Source of the DNA: Bryobacterales bacterium
GTDB taxonomy: Bacteria; Acidobacteriota; Terriglobia; Bryobacterales; Bryobacteraceae
Length of the DNA: 6,119 nt
Assembly: GCA_020853155.1 (NCBI GenBank)
Contig: JADYZL010000057.1
Location: 1 to 6,119, forward strand
Direction of reading: 5' to 3'
In this document: positions 1 through 4,612 of the stretch, in pieces
How the letters are laid out: the number at the start of each line of letters is the position of its first letter
Position numbering within the stretch: the first letter of the stretch is position 1
The notes under the pieces: model-generated
What the model was told of the DNA's origin: nothing
Database searches by the model: none
Seen by the model: the letters and a program-made list of their open reading frames with translations, nothing else
Made by a program: the position numbers and the translations under genes

Positions 1-23
1 CGGGGAGAGCGGAGATTCGACCG

Positions 24-851
24 ATGCCGATTAAGACATACCGACCGATAACGCCATCCCGCCGTTTCATGACGACGGTGTCCCGCGAGGGCATCACGAA
101 GCAAACGCCGGAAAAGTCGCTGACCGTTGGGAAGAAGAAGAGTGGTGGCCGTACTTCCAGCGGCCGCGTGGCGGTTCGCTTTATCGGCGGCGGTCACAAG
201 CAGAGCTACCGCGTCATCGACTTCAAGCGCGACAAGGCGGGCGTGCCCGCGAAGGTTGCCTCGGTGGAATACGATCCCAACCGCTCCGCGCGGATTGCCT
301 TGCTGCATTACGTGGACGGGGAGAAGCGCTACATCCTGTGCCCCAACGGGCTCGAAGTGGGCGCTTCAGTGGTTTCGGGAGACGGCGCGGATATCCTGGT
401 GGGCAACGCGCTGAAGCTCAAGGACATTCCTCCGGGCACGGCGATTCACAACATCGAGTTGCGCCCTGGAAAGGGCGGCCAGATGGTTCGCAGCGCCGGA
501 GTGGGCGCGCAATTGCTGGGCCGCGAGGGTGCGATCGCCGTGGTGAAGCTGCCCTCCGGCGAAACGCGCCGCGTGTCGTCCGAGTGCATGGCGACGATCG
601 GGACCGTTGGAAACAGCGATCACGAGAATCAGAAACTGGGCAAGGCCGGACGCAGCCGCTGGCTGGGCCGCCGGCCGCACAACCGCGGCGTTACGATGAA
701 CCCGGTGGATCACCCGCACGGTGGTGGCGAGGGCCGCACTTCGGGTGGACGTCACCCGGTTACGCCTTGGGGCAAGCCAACGCGCGGTTATAAGACACGA
801 AACAACAAGCGCACCGATAACGCGATCGTCGCACGACGGAAGAAGAGCTAG
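24..851 (+). CDS. rplB: 50S ribosomal protein L2
   Basis: This gene encodes L2, a primary 23S rRNA-binding protein of the 50S subunit, needed for subunit association and for building the peptidyl transferase region. The 275-residue length is normal for bacterial L2. The start follows a GGAGA Shine-Dalgarno (11-15) by 8 nt. The N-terminal OB-like RNA-binding part includes GGGHKQSYRVIDFKRD (residues 55-70). The SH3-like part contains ELRPGKGGQMVRSAG (145-159). The C-terminal hallmark MNPVDHPHGGGEG (225-237) carries the Asp-His pair (D229, H230) that is close to the peptidyl transferase centre in the family, followed by the basic tail RTDNAIVARRKKS. It is followed 40 nt later by rpsS, as in the S10 operon. 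Nothing is broken or missing. Large ORFs in other frames over this region are compositional shadows. Confidence 0.98.
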   Translation: MPIKTYRPITPSRRFMTTVSREGITKQTPEKSLTVGKKKSGGRTSSGRVAVRFIGGGHKQSYRVIDFKRDKAGVPAKVASVEYDPNRSARIALLHYVDGEKRYILCPNGLEVGASVVSGDGADILVGNALKLKDIPPGTAIHNIELRPGKGGQMVRSAGVGAQLLGREGAIAVVKLPSGETRRVSSECMATIGTVGNSDHENQKLGKAGRSRWLGRRPHNRGVTMNPVDHPHGGGEGRTSGGRHPVTPWGKPTRGYKTRNNKRTDNAIVARRKKS

Positions 852-891
852 CCAAGGCCATCGAGGACAGGGAAAGAACAGGTAACGAAGT

Positions 892-1176
892 ATGAGCCGA
901 TCTCTCAAAAAGGGTCCATTCGCGGATGAACATCTGGTGAAGAAGGTGACGGCGGCCGCGGACGGTAGCGATAAGCGCGTGATTCGCACATGGTCGCGGC
1001 GTTCGCAGATCCTGCCGGAGTTTATTGGCCAGACGATCGCGGTGCATAACGGGAAGAAGTTTATTCCGGTGTATGTGACGGAGAACATGGTGGGCCACCG
1101 GTTGGGCGAGTTTTCGCCGACGAGGACCTACCGGGGCCACGTGGCAAAGTCCGACCGGTCTGGAGGGCGCGGATAG
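892..1176 (+). CDS. rpsS: 30S ribosomal protein S19
   Basis: S19 sits in the head of the 30S subunit with S13 and contacts 16S rRNA near the A-site finger bridge. The 94-residue protein matches the family end to end. It opens with MSRSLKKGPF, continues with RTWSRRSQILPEFIG (32-46), and carries the highly conserved core IAVHNGKKFIPVYVTENMVG (49-68), then HRLGEFSPTRTYRGH (69-83). The short basic C-terminal tail is usual. The ribosome binding site is modest, AGGT at 880-883, 8 nt before the start. The stop is TAG at 1174-1176. A strong predicted hairpin begins on the very next base, ahead of rplV. Confidence 0.98.
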   Translation: MSRSLKKGPFADEHLVKKVTAAADGSDKRVIRTWSRRSQILPEFIGQTIAVHNGKKFIPVYVTENMVGHRLGEFSPTRTYRGHVAKSDRSGGRG

Positions 1177-1204
1177 TTCTTCCCGGGCGCAAGCCCAGGA
1201 GGAG
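1177..1204 (+). promoter_or_regulatory. rpsS-rplV intergenic hairpin with GCAA tetraloop
   Basis: The 12 bases right after the rpsS stop (TTCTTCCCGGGC, 1177-1188) can pair with 1193-1204 (GCCCAGGAGGAG) around a GCAA loop at 1189-1192. By hand this gives nine Watson-Crick pairs, two U-G pairs and one C-A mismatch (1184/1197). GCAA is a GNRA tetraloop, a typical stable cap. The 3' arm contains AGGAGG, a strong Shine-Dalgarno match, but it lies 20 nt from the rplV start, too far for normal use. The site that fits rplV is GGAGA at 1211-1215. There is no T-tract, so this is not an intrinsic terminator. A role in masking or standby ribosome binding, or in mRNA processing, is inference. Confidence 0.55.
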
Positions 1205-1222
1205 ATCGCGGGAGAATTCACG

Positions 1223-1573
1223 ATGGAAGCAAGAGCCGAAGCACGACACGTCCGGGTATCGCCGCAGAAGGCGCGCCTGGTGATCGATTTGATTCGCGGC
1301 CTCAAAGCCGAAGAAGCCATCACGGTGCTGCAAACCACGAACAAGGGGATTGCCCCCACCGTGGAGAAGGTGCTGCGTTCGGCGATCGCCAACGCCGAGA
1401 ACAAGTCCGCCGAGGTGGATGTCGACGCGCTGGTGGTGAGCGAGGCCTACGTCAACGAGGGTCCGCGCATGAAGCGTATTCGGCCCGCTCCGATGGGCCG
1501 CGCGTACCGCTATCAACGCCGGATGGCTCACATCGTGGTGAAGGTGGCGGAGCGGACGGAAGCAGCGGAGTAG
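1223..1573 (+). CDS. rplV: 50S ribosomal protein L22
   Basis: L22 binds all 23S rRNA domains, and its long beta-hairpin lines the constriction of the peptide exit tunnel. At 116 residues it is close to the usual length. ARHVRVSPQKARLVIDLIRG (7-26) is the conserved N-terminal region. The hairpin runs through GPRMKRIRPAPMGRAYRYQR (80-99), ending in RRMAHIVVKVAER. The Met-Lys-Arg triplet whose deletion gives erythromycin resistance in E. coli is present (83-85). The hairpin tip reads PAPMGRA, where E. coli has PRAKGRA, so two basic residues near the tip are absent. GGAGA at 1211-1215 sits 7 nt before the start. The upstream spacer forms a strong hairpin, and an 86-nt spacer separates the gene from rpsC. 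Confidence 0.97.
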   Translation: MEARAEARHVRVSPQKARLVIDLIRGLKAEEAITVLQTTNKGIAPTVEKVLRSAIANAENKSAEVDVDALVVSEAYVNEGPRMKRIRPAPMGRAYRYQRRMAHIVVKVAERTEAAE

Positions 1574-1584
1574 CGACCGAGTAG

Positions 1585-1606
1585 CGGCGGGCGGCGGCGC
1601 CCGGCG
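1585..1606 (+). other. Possible hairpin in the rplV-rpsC spacer
   Basis: Within the 86-nt spacer, CGGGC (1588-1592) pairs with GCCCG (1599-1603) around a six-base loop. Beyond a G-G mismatch, two more GC pairs can form (1585-1586 with 1605-1606). No T-tract follows and the structure ends more than 50 nt before the rpsC start. The region is almost purely G and C, so a chance fold is quite possible. The rest of this spacer shows no gene or recognisable site other than a weak purine-rich GAGAGAGA (1648-1655) before rpsC. Confidence 0.3.
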
Positions 1607-1659
1607 GGATCAGGTGAGCCAAGACAGCGGCAGGGCAGAGACGAATCGAGAGAGACACG

Positions 1660-2616
1660 ATGGGTCAAAAAACACATCCTTATGGTTTCCGGCTAGGGAT
1701 TACGAAGACGTGGCGGTCACGCTGGTTTGCGAAGGCGGACTACTCGCGCGTTCTGCAGGACGACCAGAAATTGAAGGAATCGCTCGTCGCGAGGTTGAAA
1801 GCCGCGGGGCTTAGCTCCATCGAGGTCGATCGTCCCGGTAACAAGCTGCGCATCACGATCCGCACCTCCCGCCCCGGCATCGTCATTGGGCGCAAAGGCG
1901 CGGAGATCGAAAAGCTGAAGGCCGATCTCGCGAAGAGCACGAAACGGGACGTCTTCATCGACATCCAGGAAGTGCTCAAGCCGGAACTCGATGCACAACT
2001 GGTTTCGGAATCGATCGCGACGCAGTTGGAGAAGCGCGTGGCGTTCCGGCGGGCGATGCGCAAGGCGGTGGATTCGGCGTTGCGCTTCGGCTGCAAGGGA
2101 ATCAAGGTGCGGGTATCCGGGCGATTGAACGGCGCGGAAATCGCTCGTAGCGAGTGGTATCTGCAAGGCCGCTTGCCGCTGCATACGCTCCGCGCCGACA
2201 TCGATTATGGGTTCACGGAAGCGCACACAACCTACGGTGTGATCGGCATTAAGTGCTGGATCTACAAGGGCGAGGTGCTCGAGGGCGGCCGCAAGATGAC
2301 GGGCGACGCGGGCGAGGCCCGGCCCCGCCGCAGGGAGCGCCGTCCGCGCGAGGGTGGACCTCGGGAAGGTGGACCGCGTGAGGGTGGTGCGCGTGACGGT
2401 GGGCTCCGCGGGAACCGCGATGCCGGCCGGCAAAGCGCCACCGCAGCCGCGCCCGTGGAGGCAGCCGCCACGGAATCCGCGCCCATTCTGCCTCCGATGA
2501 GTTCGCCCGCGCAGAGCGGGGTGTATCAACCGAGCCCGGCCGAGAACGCCGCGGCGAACGAGGCCGCTCCGGCAACGGAGGCGCCGAAGGCGGAAGAAGG
2601 CAGCGGACAGGAATAG
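1660..2616 (+). CDS. rpsC: 30S ribosomal protein S3 with long disordered C-terminal tail
   Basis: S3 lies at the mRNA entry side of the 30S head and contributes to helicase activity on incoming mRNA. Residues 1-208 are a complete S3: MGQKTHPYGFRLGI at the N-terminus, the type II KH domain with its GRKG loop (77-80), and the C-terminal domain including KVRVSGRLNGAEIARSEW (149-166) and YGVIGIKCWIYKGE (192-205). E. coli S3 has 233 residues; this one has 318. The extra part is low-complexity: a basic Arg-rich stretch (221-228), four PREGG-type repeats (229-248), then an Ala/Pro/Glu-rich, acid-ended tail to 318. It is probably disordered and exposed to solvent. The tail is in frame and ends in a normal TAG, so it is not a frameshift product. 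The ribosome binding site is weak (GAGAGAGA, 1648-1655). Confidence 0.97.
   Translation: MGQKTHPYGFRLGITKTWRSRWFAKADYSRVLQDDQKLKESLVARLKAAGLSSIEVDRPGNKLRITIRTSRPGIVIGRKGAEIEKLKADLAKSTKRDVFIDIQEVLKPELDAQLVSESIATQLEKRVAFRRAMRKAVDSALRFGCKGIKVRVSGRLNGAEIARSEWYLQGRLPLHTLRADIDYGFTEAHTTYGVIGIKCWIYKGEVLEGGRKMTGDAGEARPRRRERRPREGGPREGGPREGGARDGGLRGNRDAGRQSATAAAPVEAAATESAPILPPMSSPAQSGVYQPSPAENAAANEAAPATEAPKAEEGSGQE
2344..2403 (+). repeat. Four 15-bp tandem repeats in the rpsC tail
   Basis: Four consecutive 15-bp units encode PREGG, PREGG, PREGG and ARDGG (S3 residues 229-248). The units differ mainly at wobble positions, such as CGC/CGG/CGT for Arg and GAG/GAA for Glu. The last unit has changed to Ala-Arg-Asp. 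Silent divergence alongside a kept peptide suggests an expansion by slippage that has since been held at protein level. The period is a multiple of three, so changes in copy number would keep the reading frame. Confidence 0.9.
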
Positions 2617-2634
2617 GGAATTCGGGTGGTTTGC

Positions 2635-2652
2635 GCGCCGCGGTTGCGGCGT
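2635..2652 (+). other. Small GC-rich hairpin downstream of rpsC
   Basis: GCGCCGC (2635-2641) pairs with GCGGCGT (2646-2652) around a GGTT loop, giving six Watson-Crick pairs and one G-U pair. It starts 18 nt after the rpsC stop and is not followed by a T-tract, so it is not a standard terminator. An alternative fold, CGGTT (2641-2645) with AACCG (2653-2657), competes with it. It lies just upstream of the larger two-state structure at 2658-2697. Confidence 0.4.
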
Positions 2653-2657
2653 AACCG

Positions 2658-2697
2658 GCTGGGAGGACCGTTCCTCCCGGTGCGAGGGAACCGGGAG
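2658..2697 (+). promoter_or_regulatory. Two mutually exclusive hairpins before rplP
   Basis: Hairpin A pairs 2658-2667 with 2672-2681: the perfect 7-bp core GGGAGGA/TCCTCCC, a CCGT loop and three outer pairs, two of them G-U. Hairpin B pairs CTCCCGGT (2674-2681) with ACCGGGAG (2690-2697), 8 perfect pairs around an 8-nt loop. The 2674-2681 segment belongs to both, so only one can form at a time. The rplP Shine-Dalgarno AGGAG (2705-2709) follows hairpin B by 7 nt and stays free in both folds. Hairpin A would bury a decoy GGAGG. No T-tract is present. The pairing is visible in the sequence; a switching role is inference. Confidence 0.5.
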
Positions 2698-2717
2698 CCA
2701 GAGTAGGAGAGAACGCC

Positions 2718-3137
2718 ATGTTGATGCCAAAGAAAACGAAATACCGCCGCCAGCAGCGGGGACGGATGGCCGGAACGGCGCAGCGAGGCGCCACGCTATC
2801 CTTCGGCGACTATGCATTGAAGGCGCTCGACTGCGGCTGGATCACCGACCGGCAGATCGAAGCGGCCCGTATCGCGATGACCCGCTCGATCAAGCGCGGC
2901 GGAACGGTATGGATCCGGATCTTCCCGAGTAAGCCGATCACGAAGAAGCCCGCCGAAACCCGCATGGGTAAGGGTAAGGGCGCTCCCGAAGGCTGGGTGG
3001 CGGTGATCAAGCCGGGGCGCATCCTCTTTGAGATGGAGGGTGTCTCGAAGGAAGTGGCGCAGGAGGCGATGCGCCTGGCGGCGCAGAAGCTGCCCACCCG
3101 TACGAAATTTATCTCGCGCGACGAACTGTTTGTTTGA
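2718..3137 (+). CDS. rplP: 50S ribosomal protein L16
   Basis: L16 helps form the A-tRNA binding site and contacts helices 38 and 89 of 23S rRNA. The protein has 139 residues, against 136 in E. coli. It begins MLMPKKTKYRRQQRGRMAG, which aligns with the family N-terminus and supports the ATG at 2718 over the in-frame ATG at 2724. AGGAG (2705-2709) is 8 nt upstream. The hallmark TRMGKGKGAPEGWVAVIKPG (81-100) is intact. R82 corresponds to the arginine (R81) that is hydroxylated in E. coli L16. The stop TGA is part of TGAGGG, which serves as the rpmC ribosome binding site, so the two genes are likely translationally coupled. The upstream spacer holds the hairpins described separately. Confidence 0.98.
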   Translation: MLMPKKTKYRRQQRGRMAGTAQRGATLSFGDYALKALDCGWITDRQIEAARIAMTRSIKRGGTVWIRIFPSKPITKKPAETRMGKGKGAPEGWVAVIKPGRILFEMEGVSKEVAQEAMRLAAQKLPTRTKFISRDELFV

Positions 3138-3140
3138 GGG
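3136..3140 (+). promoter_or_regulatory. rpmC ribosome binding site overlapping the rplP stop
   Basis: GAGGG shares bases with the rplP stop codon (TGA, 3135-3137) and is 6-7 nt from the ATG at 3147, a good distance. It would be immediately next to the upstream in-frame TTG at 3141. This decides the rpmC start in favour of 3147 and predicts that ribosomes ending rplP can restart on rpmC. Confidence 0.8.
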
Positions 3141-3146
3141 TTGCTC

Positions 3147-3368
3147 ATGAAGGCCGACGATTTTCGTAATTTGAGTGCCGCCGAACTGGCCGGCAAGGCA
3201 AAAGACATCGAGGAGCAGCTCTTCCGGCTGCGCTTCCAGATCTCCCTCGGGCAGTCCGACGGGGTGAAGAACTACCGCGCACTTCGCAAGGACCGCGCCC
3301 GGTTGCTGACCGTGCTGCGCCAGAACGAGGACGGGGCAAACGCGCGCGGGGCGGAGAAGGGAAACTAG
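3147..3368 (+). CDS. rpmC: 50S ribosomal protein L29
   Basis: L29 is a small, mostly helical protein near the peptide exit tunnel, beside L23 and the docking site of trigger factor and SRP. The 73-residue product has the expected two-helix pattern: MKADDFRNLSAAEL, then EEQLFRLRFQISLGQ (22-36) and the signature KNYRALRKDRARLLTVL (41-57). The start is placed at ATG 3147 because MKA... matches the family N-terminus and because the ribosome binding site at 3136-3140 fits it; the TTG at 3141 would add only Met-Leu. The C-terminal tail (EDGANARGAEKGN) is slightly longer than in E. coli (63 residues) and looks unstructured. Only three bases separate its stop from rpsQ. Confidence 0.96.
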   Translation: MKADDFRNLSAAELAGKAKDIEEQLFRLRFQISLGQSDGVKNYRALRKDRARLLTVLRQNEDGANARGAEKGN

Positions 3369-3371
3369 GTC

Positions 3372-3677
3372 ATGCCAACATCAACCGGTCATCGGAATGA
3401 GAAGCTCGGCACGGTGGTCTCCACGAAAATGGAGAAGACGATCGTGGTTGCCGTCAGCCGCCGCGTCTCCCACCCGCTCTACCGCAAGATCGTCAATGTG
3501 CGCAAGAAGTTCTATGCGCACGACGAGGAGCAGACTGCCAAGGTGGGCGACCTGGTCCGGATCCAGGAGCACCCGCCCATCAGCAAGCTGAAGCGCTGGA
3601 CGCTGAAGGAAGTGGTGCGCCGCGCCGTGCAAATCGATGTGAAAACCGGGCGGGTGCTCGAAGACGAAGCGGTCTAG
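3372..3677 (+). CDS. rpsQ: 30S ribosomal protein S17
   Basis: S17 is an early-assembling OB-fold protein that binds the 5' domain of 16S rRNA. The 101-residue product carries the family features in order: KLGTVVSTKMEKTIVVAVSR (11-30), HPLYRKIVNVRKKFYAHDE (34-52), and the signature GDLVRIQEHPPISKLKRW (59-76). E. coli S17 has 84 residues. The difference is a few extra N-terminal residues and a C-terminal extension (QIDVKTGRVLEDEAV), which is common in other phyla. The start is 3 nt after the rpmC stop; the likely binding site is the purine run AAGGGA (3357-3362), which lies within rpmC. This is the last gene of the classical S10 block. Confidence 0.97.
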   Translation: MPTSTGHRNEKLGTVVSTKMEKTIVVAVSRRVSHPLYRKIVNVRKKFYAHDEEQTAKVGDLVRIQEHPPISKLKRWTLKEVVRRAVQIDVKTGRVLEDEAV

Positions 3678-3683
3678 CCGAAG

Positions 3684-3713
3684 CGCCGCCGCGGATCAAG
3701 GTGCGCGGGGGCG
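3684..3713 (+). promoter_or_regulatory. Hairpin at the S10/spc boundary, before rplN
   Basis: CGCC (3684-3687) pairs with GGCG (3710-3713) and CCGC (3689-3692) with GCGG (3705-3708), separated by one G-G mismatch; the loop is 12 nt. The structure begins 7 nt after the rpsQ stop and ends just before the rplN Shine-Dalgarno (AGGAAGGGA, 3716-3724). In E. coli a separate spc promoter lies at this boundary. I see no convincing -35/-10 pair here, which suggests that S10 and spc genes share a transcript. The fold is GC-only in its stem and could be chance. Confidence 0.4.
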
Positions 3714-3731
3714 GCAGGAAGGGATATTGCC

Positions 3732-4100
3732 ATGGTAGGAATGAGAACAATTCTCCAGGTGGCCGACAACAGCGGGGCCAAGAAGCTCATGTGCATTCTT
3801 CCGCTGGGCGGCGACAAGGGCGCGAAAGCCGGGCTCGGGGATGTCGTGACCGCGAGCGTAAAAGAAGCGGCGCCCGATTCAAACGTGAAGAAGGGCAAGG
3901 TAGTGAAGTGCGTGATCGTGCGGACCCGGAAGGAAACCCGGCGCAAGGACGGCACCTACATTCGCTTCGATTCCAATGCGGCCGTGCTCGTGAAAGACGA
4001 TGGTGAACCGGTGGGTACCCGCGTCTTCGGCCCCGTGGCTCGCGAACTGCGCGACAAGCGCTATATGAAGATTGTGTCGCTGGCGCCGGAGGTGATCTAA
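3732..4100 (+). CDS. rplN: 50S ribosomal protein L14
   Basis: L14 is a beta-barrel protein at the subunit interface, forming bridges to 16S rRNA helix 14 and offering the docking face for RsfS in the family. Its 122 residues are the canonical length. Recognisable parts are MRTILQVADNSGAKKLMCI (4-22), GDVVTASVKEA (36-46), and the signature region KDGTYIRFDSNAAVLV (72-87), followed by GTRVFGPVARELRDKRYMKI (95-114). The start at 3732 is favoured by AGGAAGGGA (3716-3724), 7 nt upstream; the ATG at 3741 (MRT...) is a less well-placed alternative. The last codons contain the Shine-Dalgarno of rplX, and the two genes are one base apart. Confidence 0.98.
   Translation: MVGMRTILQVADNSGAKKLMCILPLGGDKGAKAGLGDVVTASVKEAAPDSNVKKGKVVKCVIVRTRKETRRKDGTYIRFDSNAAVLVKDDGEPVGTRVFGPVARELRDKRYMKIVSLAPEVI
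4088..4097 (+). promoter_or_regulatory. Extended Shine-Dalgarno of rplX inside rplN
   Basis: GGAGGTGATC is complementary over ten consecutive bases to the conserved bacterial 16S rRNA 3' end (GAUCACCUCC). It lies in the last codons of rplN (encoding Pro-Glu-Val-Ile before the TAA) and GGAGG is 9 nt from the ATG at 4102. It fixes the rplX start at 4102 rather than at the internal ATG 4129, and is the strongest ribosome binding site in the window. Confidence 0.85.
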
Positions 4101-4101
4101 G

Positions 4102-4482
4102 ATGCCGTCGAAACGCGAACTGAACAAAATGGCGGCGCGGCCCGTGAAGACCGCTCTCCGCAAGAACGACATGGTGAAGGTGATTAGCGGGCGGGATAAG
4201 GGCAAGACCGGCCGGATCATCGACGTGAACCGCTTGACGGGCCGTGTGGTGGTGGAAGGAGTGATGCTGATGAAGCGCCACGTCCGTCCGAATCCGCAGC
4301 AGGGCATCAAGGGTGGGATCGCCGAGCAGGAAGCGAGCATTCACCTTTCGAACGTGATGCTGGTGACGGCGGATGGAATTGCCACGCGGGTCGGCAAGAA
4401 GGTGGAAACGGTCGGCGGAAAGACCCGCCGGACCCGAATCGCCCGGAAGACCGGGGAAGTGATCGAGACCAAGACAAAGTAG
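4102..4482 (+). CDS. rplX: 50S ribosomal protein L24
   Basis: L24 starts 50S assembly by binding the 5' end of 23S rRNA. The KOW motif lies in DMVKVISGRDKGKTGRII (23-40), followed by VVVEGVMLMKRHVRP (49-63) and GGIAEQEASIHLSNVMLV (71-88). At 126 residues it is longer than E. coli L24 (104). Most of the excess is an N-terminal extension of about 18 residues, MPSKRELNKMAARPVKTA. An internal ATG (4129, residue 10) could shorten it, but the extended Shine-Dalgarno at 4088-4097 fits only the start at 4102. The one-base gap to the rplN stop implies translational coupling. A 130-nt spacer with several possible hairpins follows. Confidence 0.96.
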   Translation: MPSKRELNKMAARPVKTALRKNDMVKVISGRDKGKTGRIIDVNRLTGRVVVEGVMLMKRHVRPNPQQGIKGGIAEQEASIHLSNVMLVTADGIATRVGKKVETVGGKTRRTRIARKTGEVIETKTK

Positions 4483-4495
4483 TTCCAGCCCCGGT

Positions 4496-4594
4496 GGGCG
4501 CGGCGGCAAGACCAGCGCCTCGCGGGACGGACCTGCGACGGAAGAACAAGGCCGGACGGCATCGAACCGCTCGCCCGATTGGAAACCGGGGAGC
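4496..4594 (+). promoter_or_regulatory. Structured spacer upstream of rplE (candidate S8 target region)
   Basis: The 130-nt rplX-rplE spacer holds no gene. Three helices can be drawn. First, 4496-4501 pairs with 4515-4520 (GGGCGC/GCGCCT, one G-U). Directly next to it, CGCGGG (4521-4526) pairs with CCTGCG (4532-4537) around ACGGA. Third, GCTC (4569-4572) pairs with GAGC (4591-4594) and CCCG (4574-4577) with CGGG (4587-4590), with G4573 bulged and a 9-nt loop. This last one ends just before the rplE Shine-Dalgarno (AAAAGGAA, 4598-4604 area). In E. coli, S8 represses the spc operon by binding mRNA at the rplE start. I do not see the E. coli-like S8 core motif here, so the match is positional only. 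Confidence 0.4.
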
Positions 4595-4612
4595 ACGAAA
4601 AGGAACCAGACG

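Noticed and set aside
366..1088. Long antisense ORF (240 codons) over rplB and rpsS
   Set aside because: It runs opposite two complete ribosomal genes, has Arg/Ala/His-rich composition typical of GC-rich antisense frames, no family resemblance and no ribosome binding context.
1614..1814. Small + strand ORF (66 codons) starting in the rplV-rpsC spacer
   Set aside because: It begins with GTG without a good ribosome binding site and runs mostly inside rpsC in another frame; the product has no recognisable features.
2658..2697. Intrinsic terminator between rpsC and rplP
   Set aside because: The stems are strong, but no T-tract follows, and essential genes of the same operon continue immediately downstream.
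1717..2817. Antisense ORF of 366 codons over rpsC and into rplP
   Set aside because: It covers the S3 coding sequence and its tail. The low-complexity Arg/Pro-rich product mirrors the sense codon pattern, so it is a compositional shadow despite its length.
3678..3731. A separate spc promoter between rpsQ and rplN
   Set aside because: No believable -35/-10 pair with proper spacing is visible in the 54-nt gap; a shared transcript is simpler, though non-canonical promoters cannot be excluded.
3787..4596. Antisense ORF of 269 codons over rplN and rplX
   Set aside because: It lies opposite two full-length conserved genes, with no recognisable domain. Its His/Arg/Pro-rich product is what the reverse frame of such genes gives.
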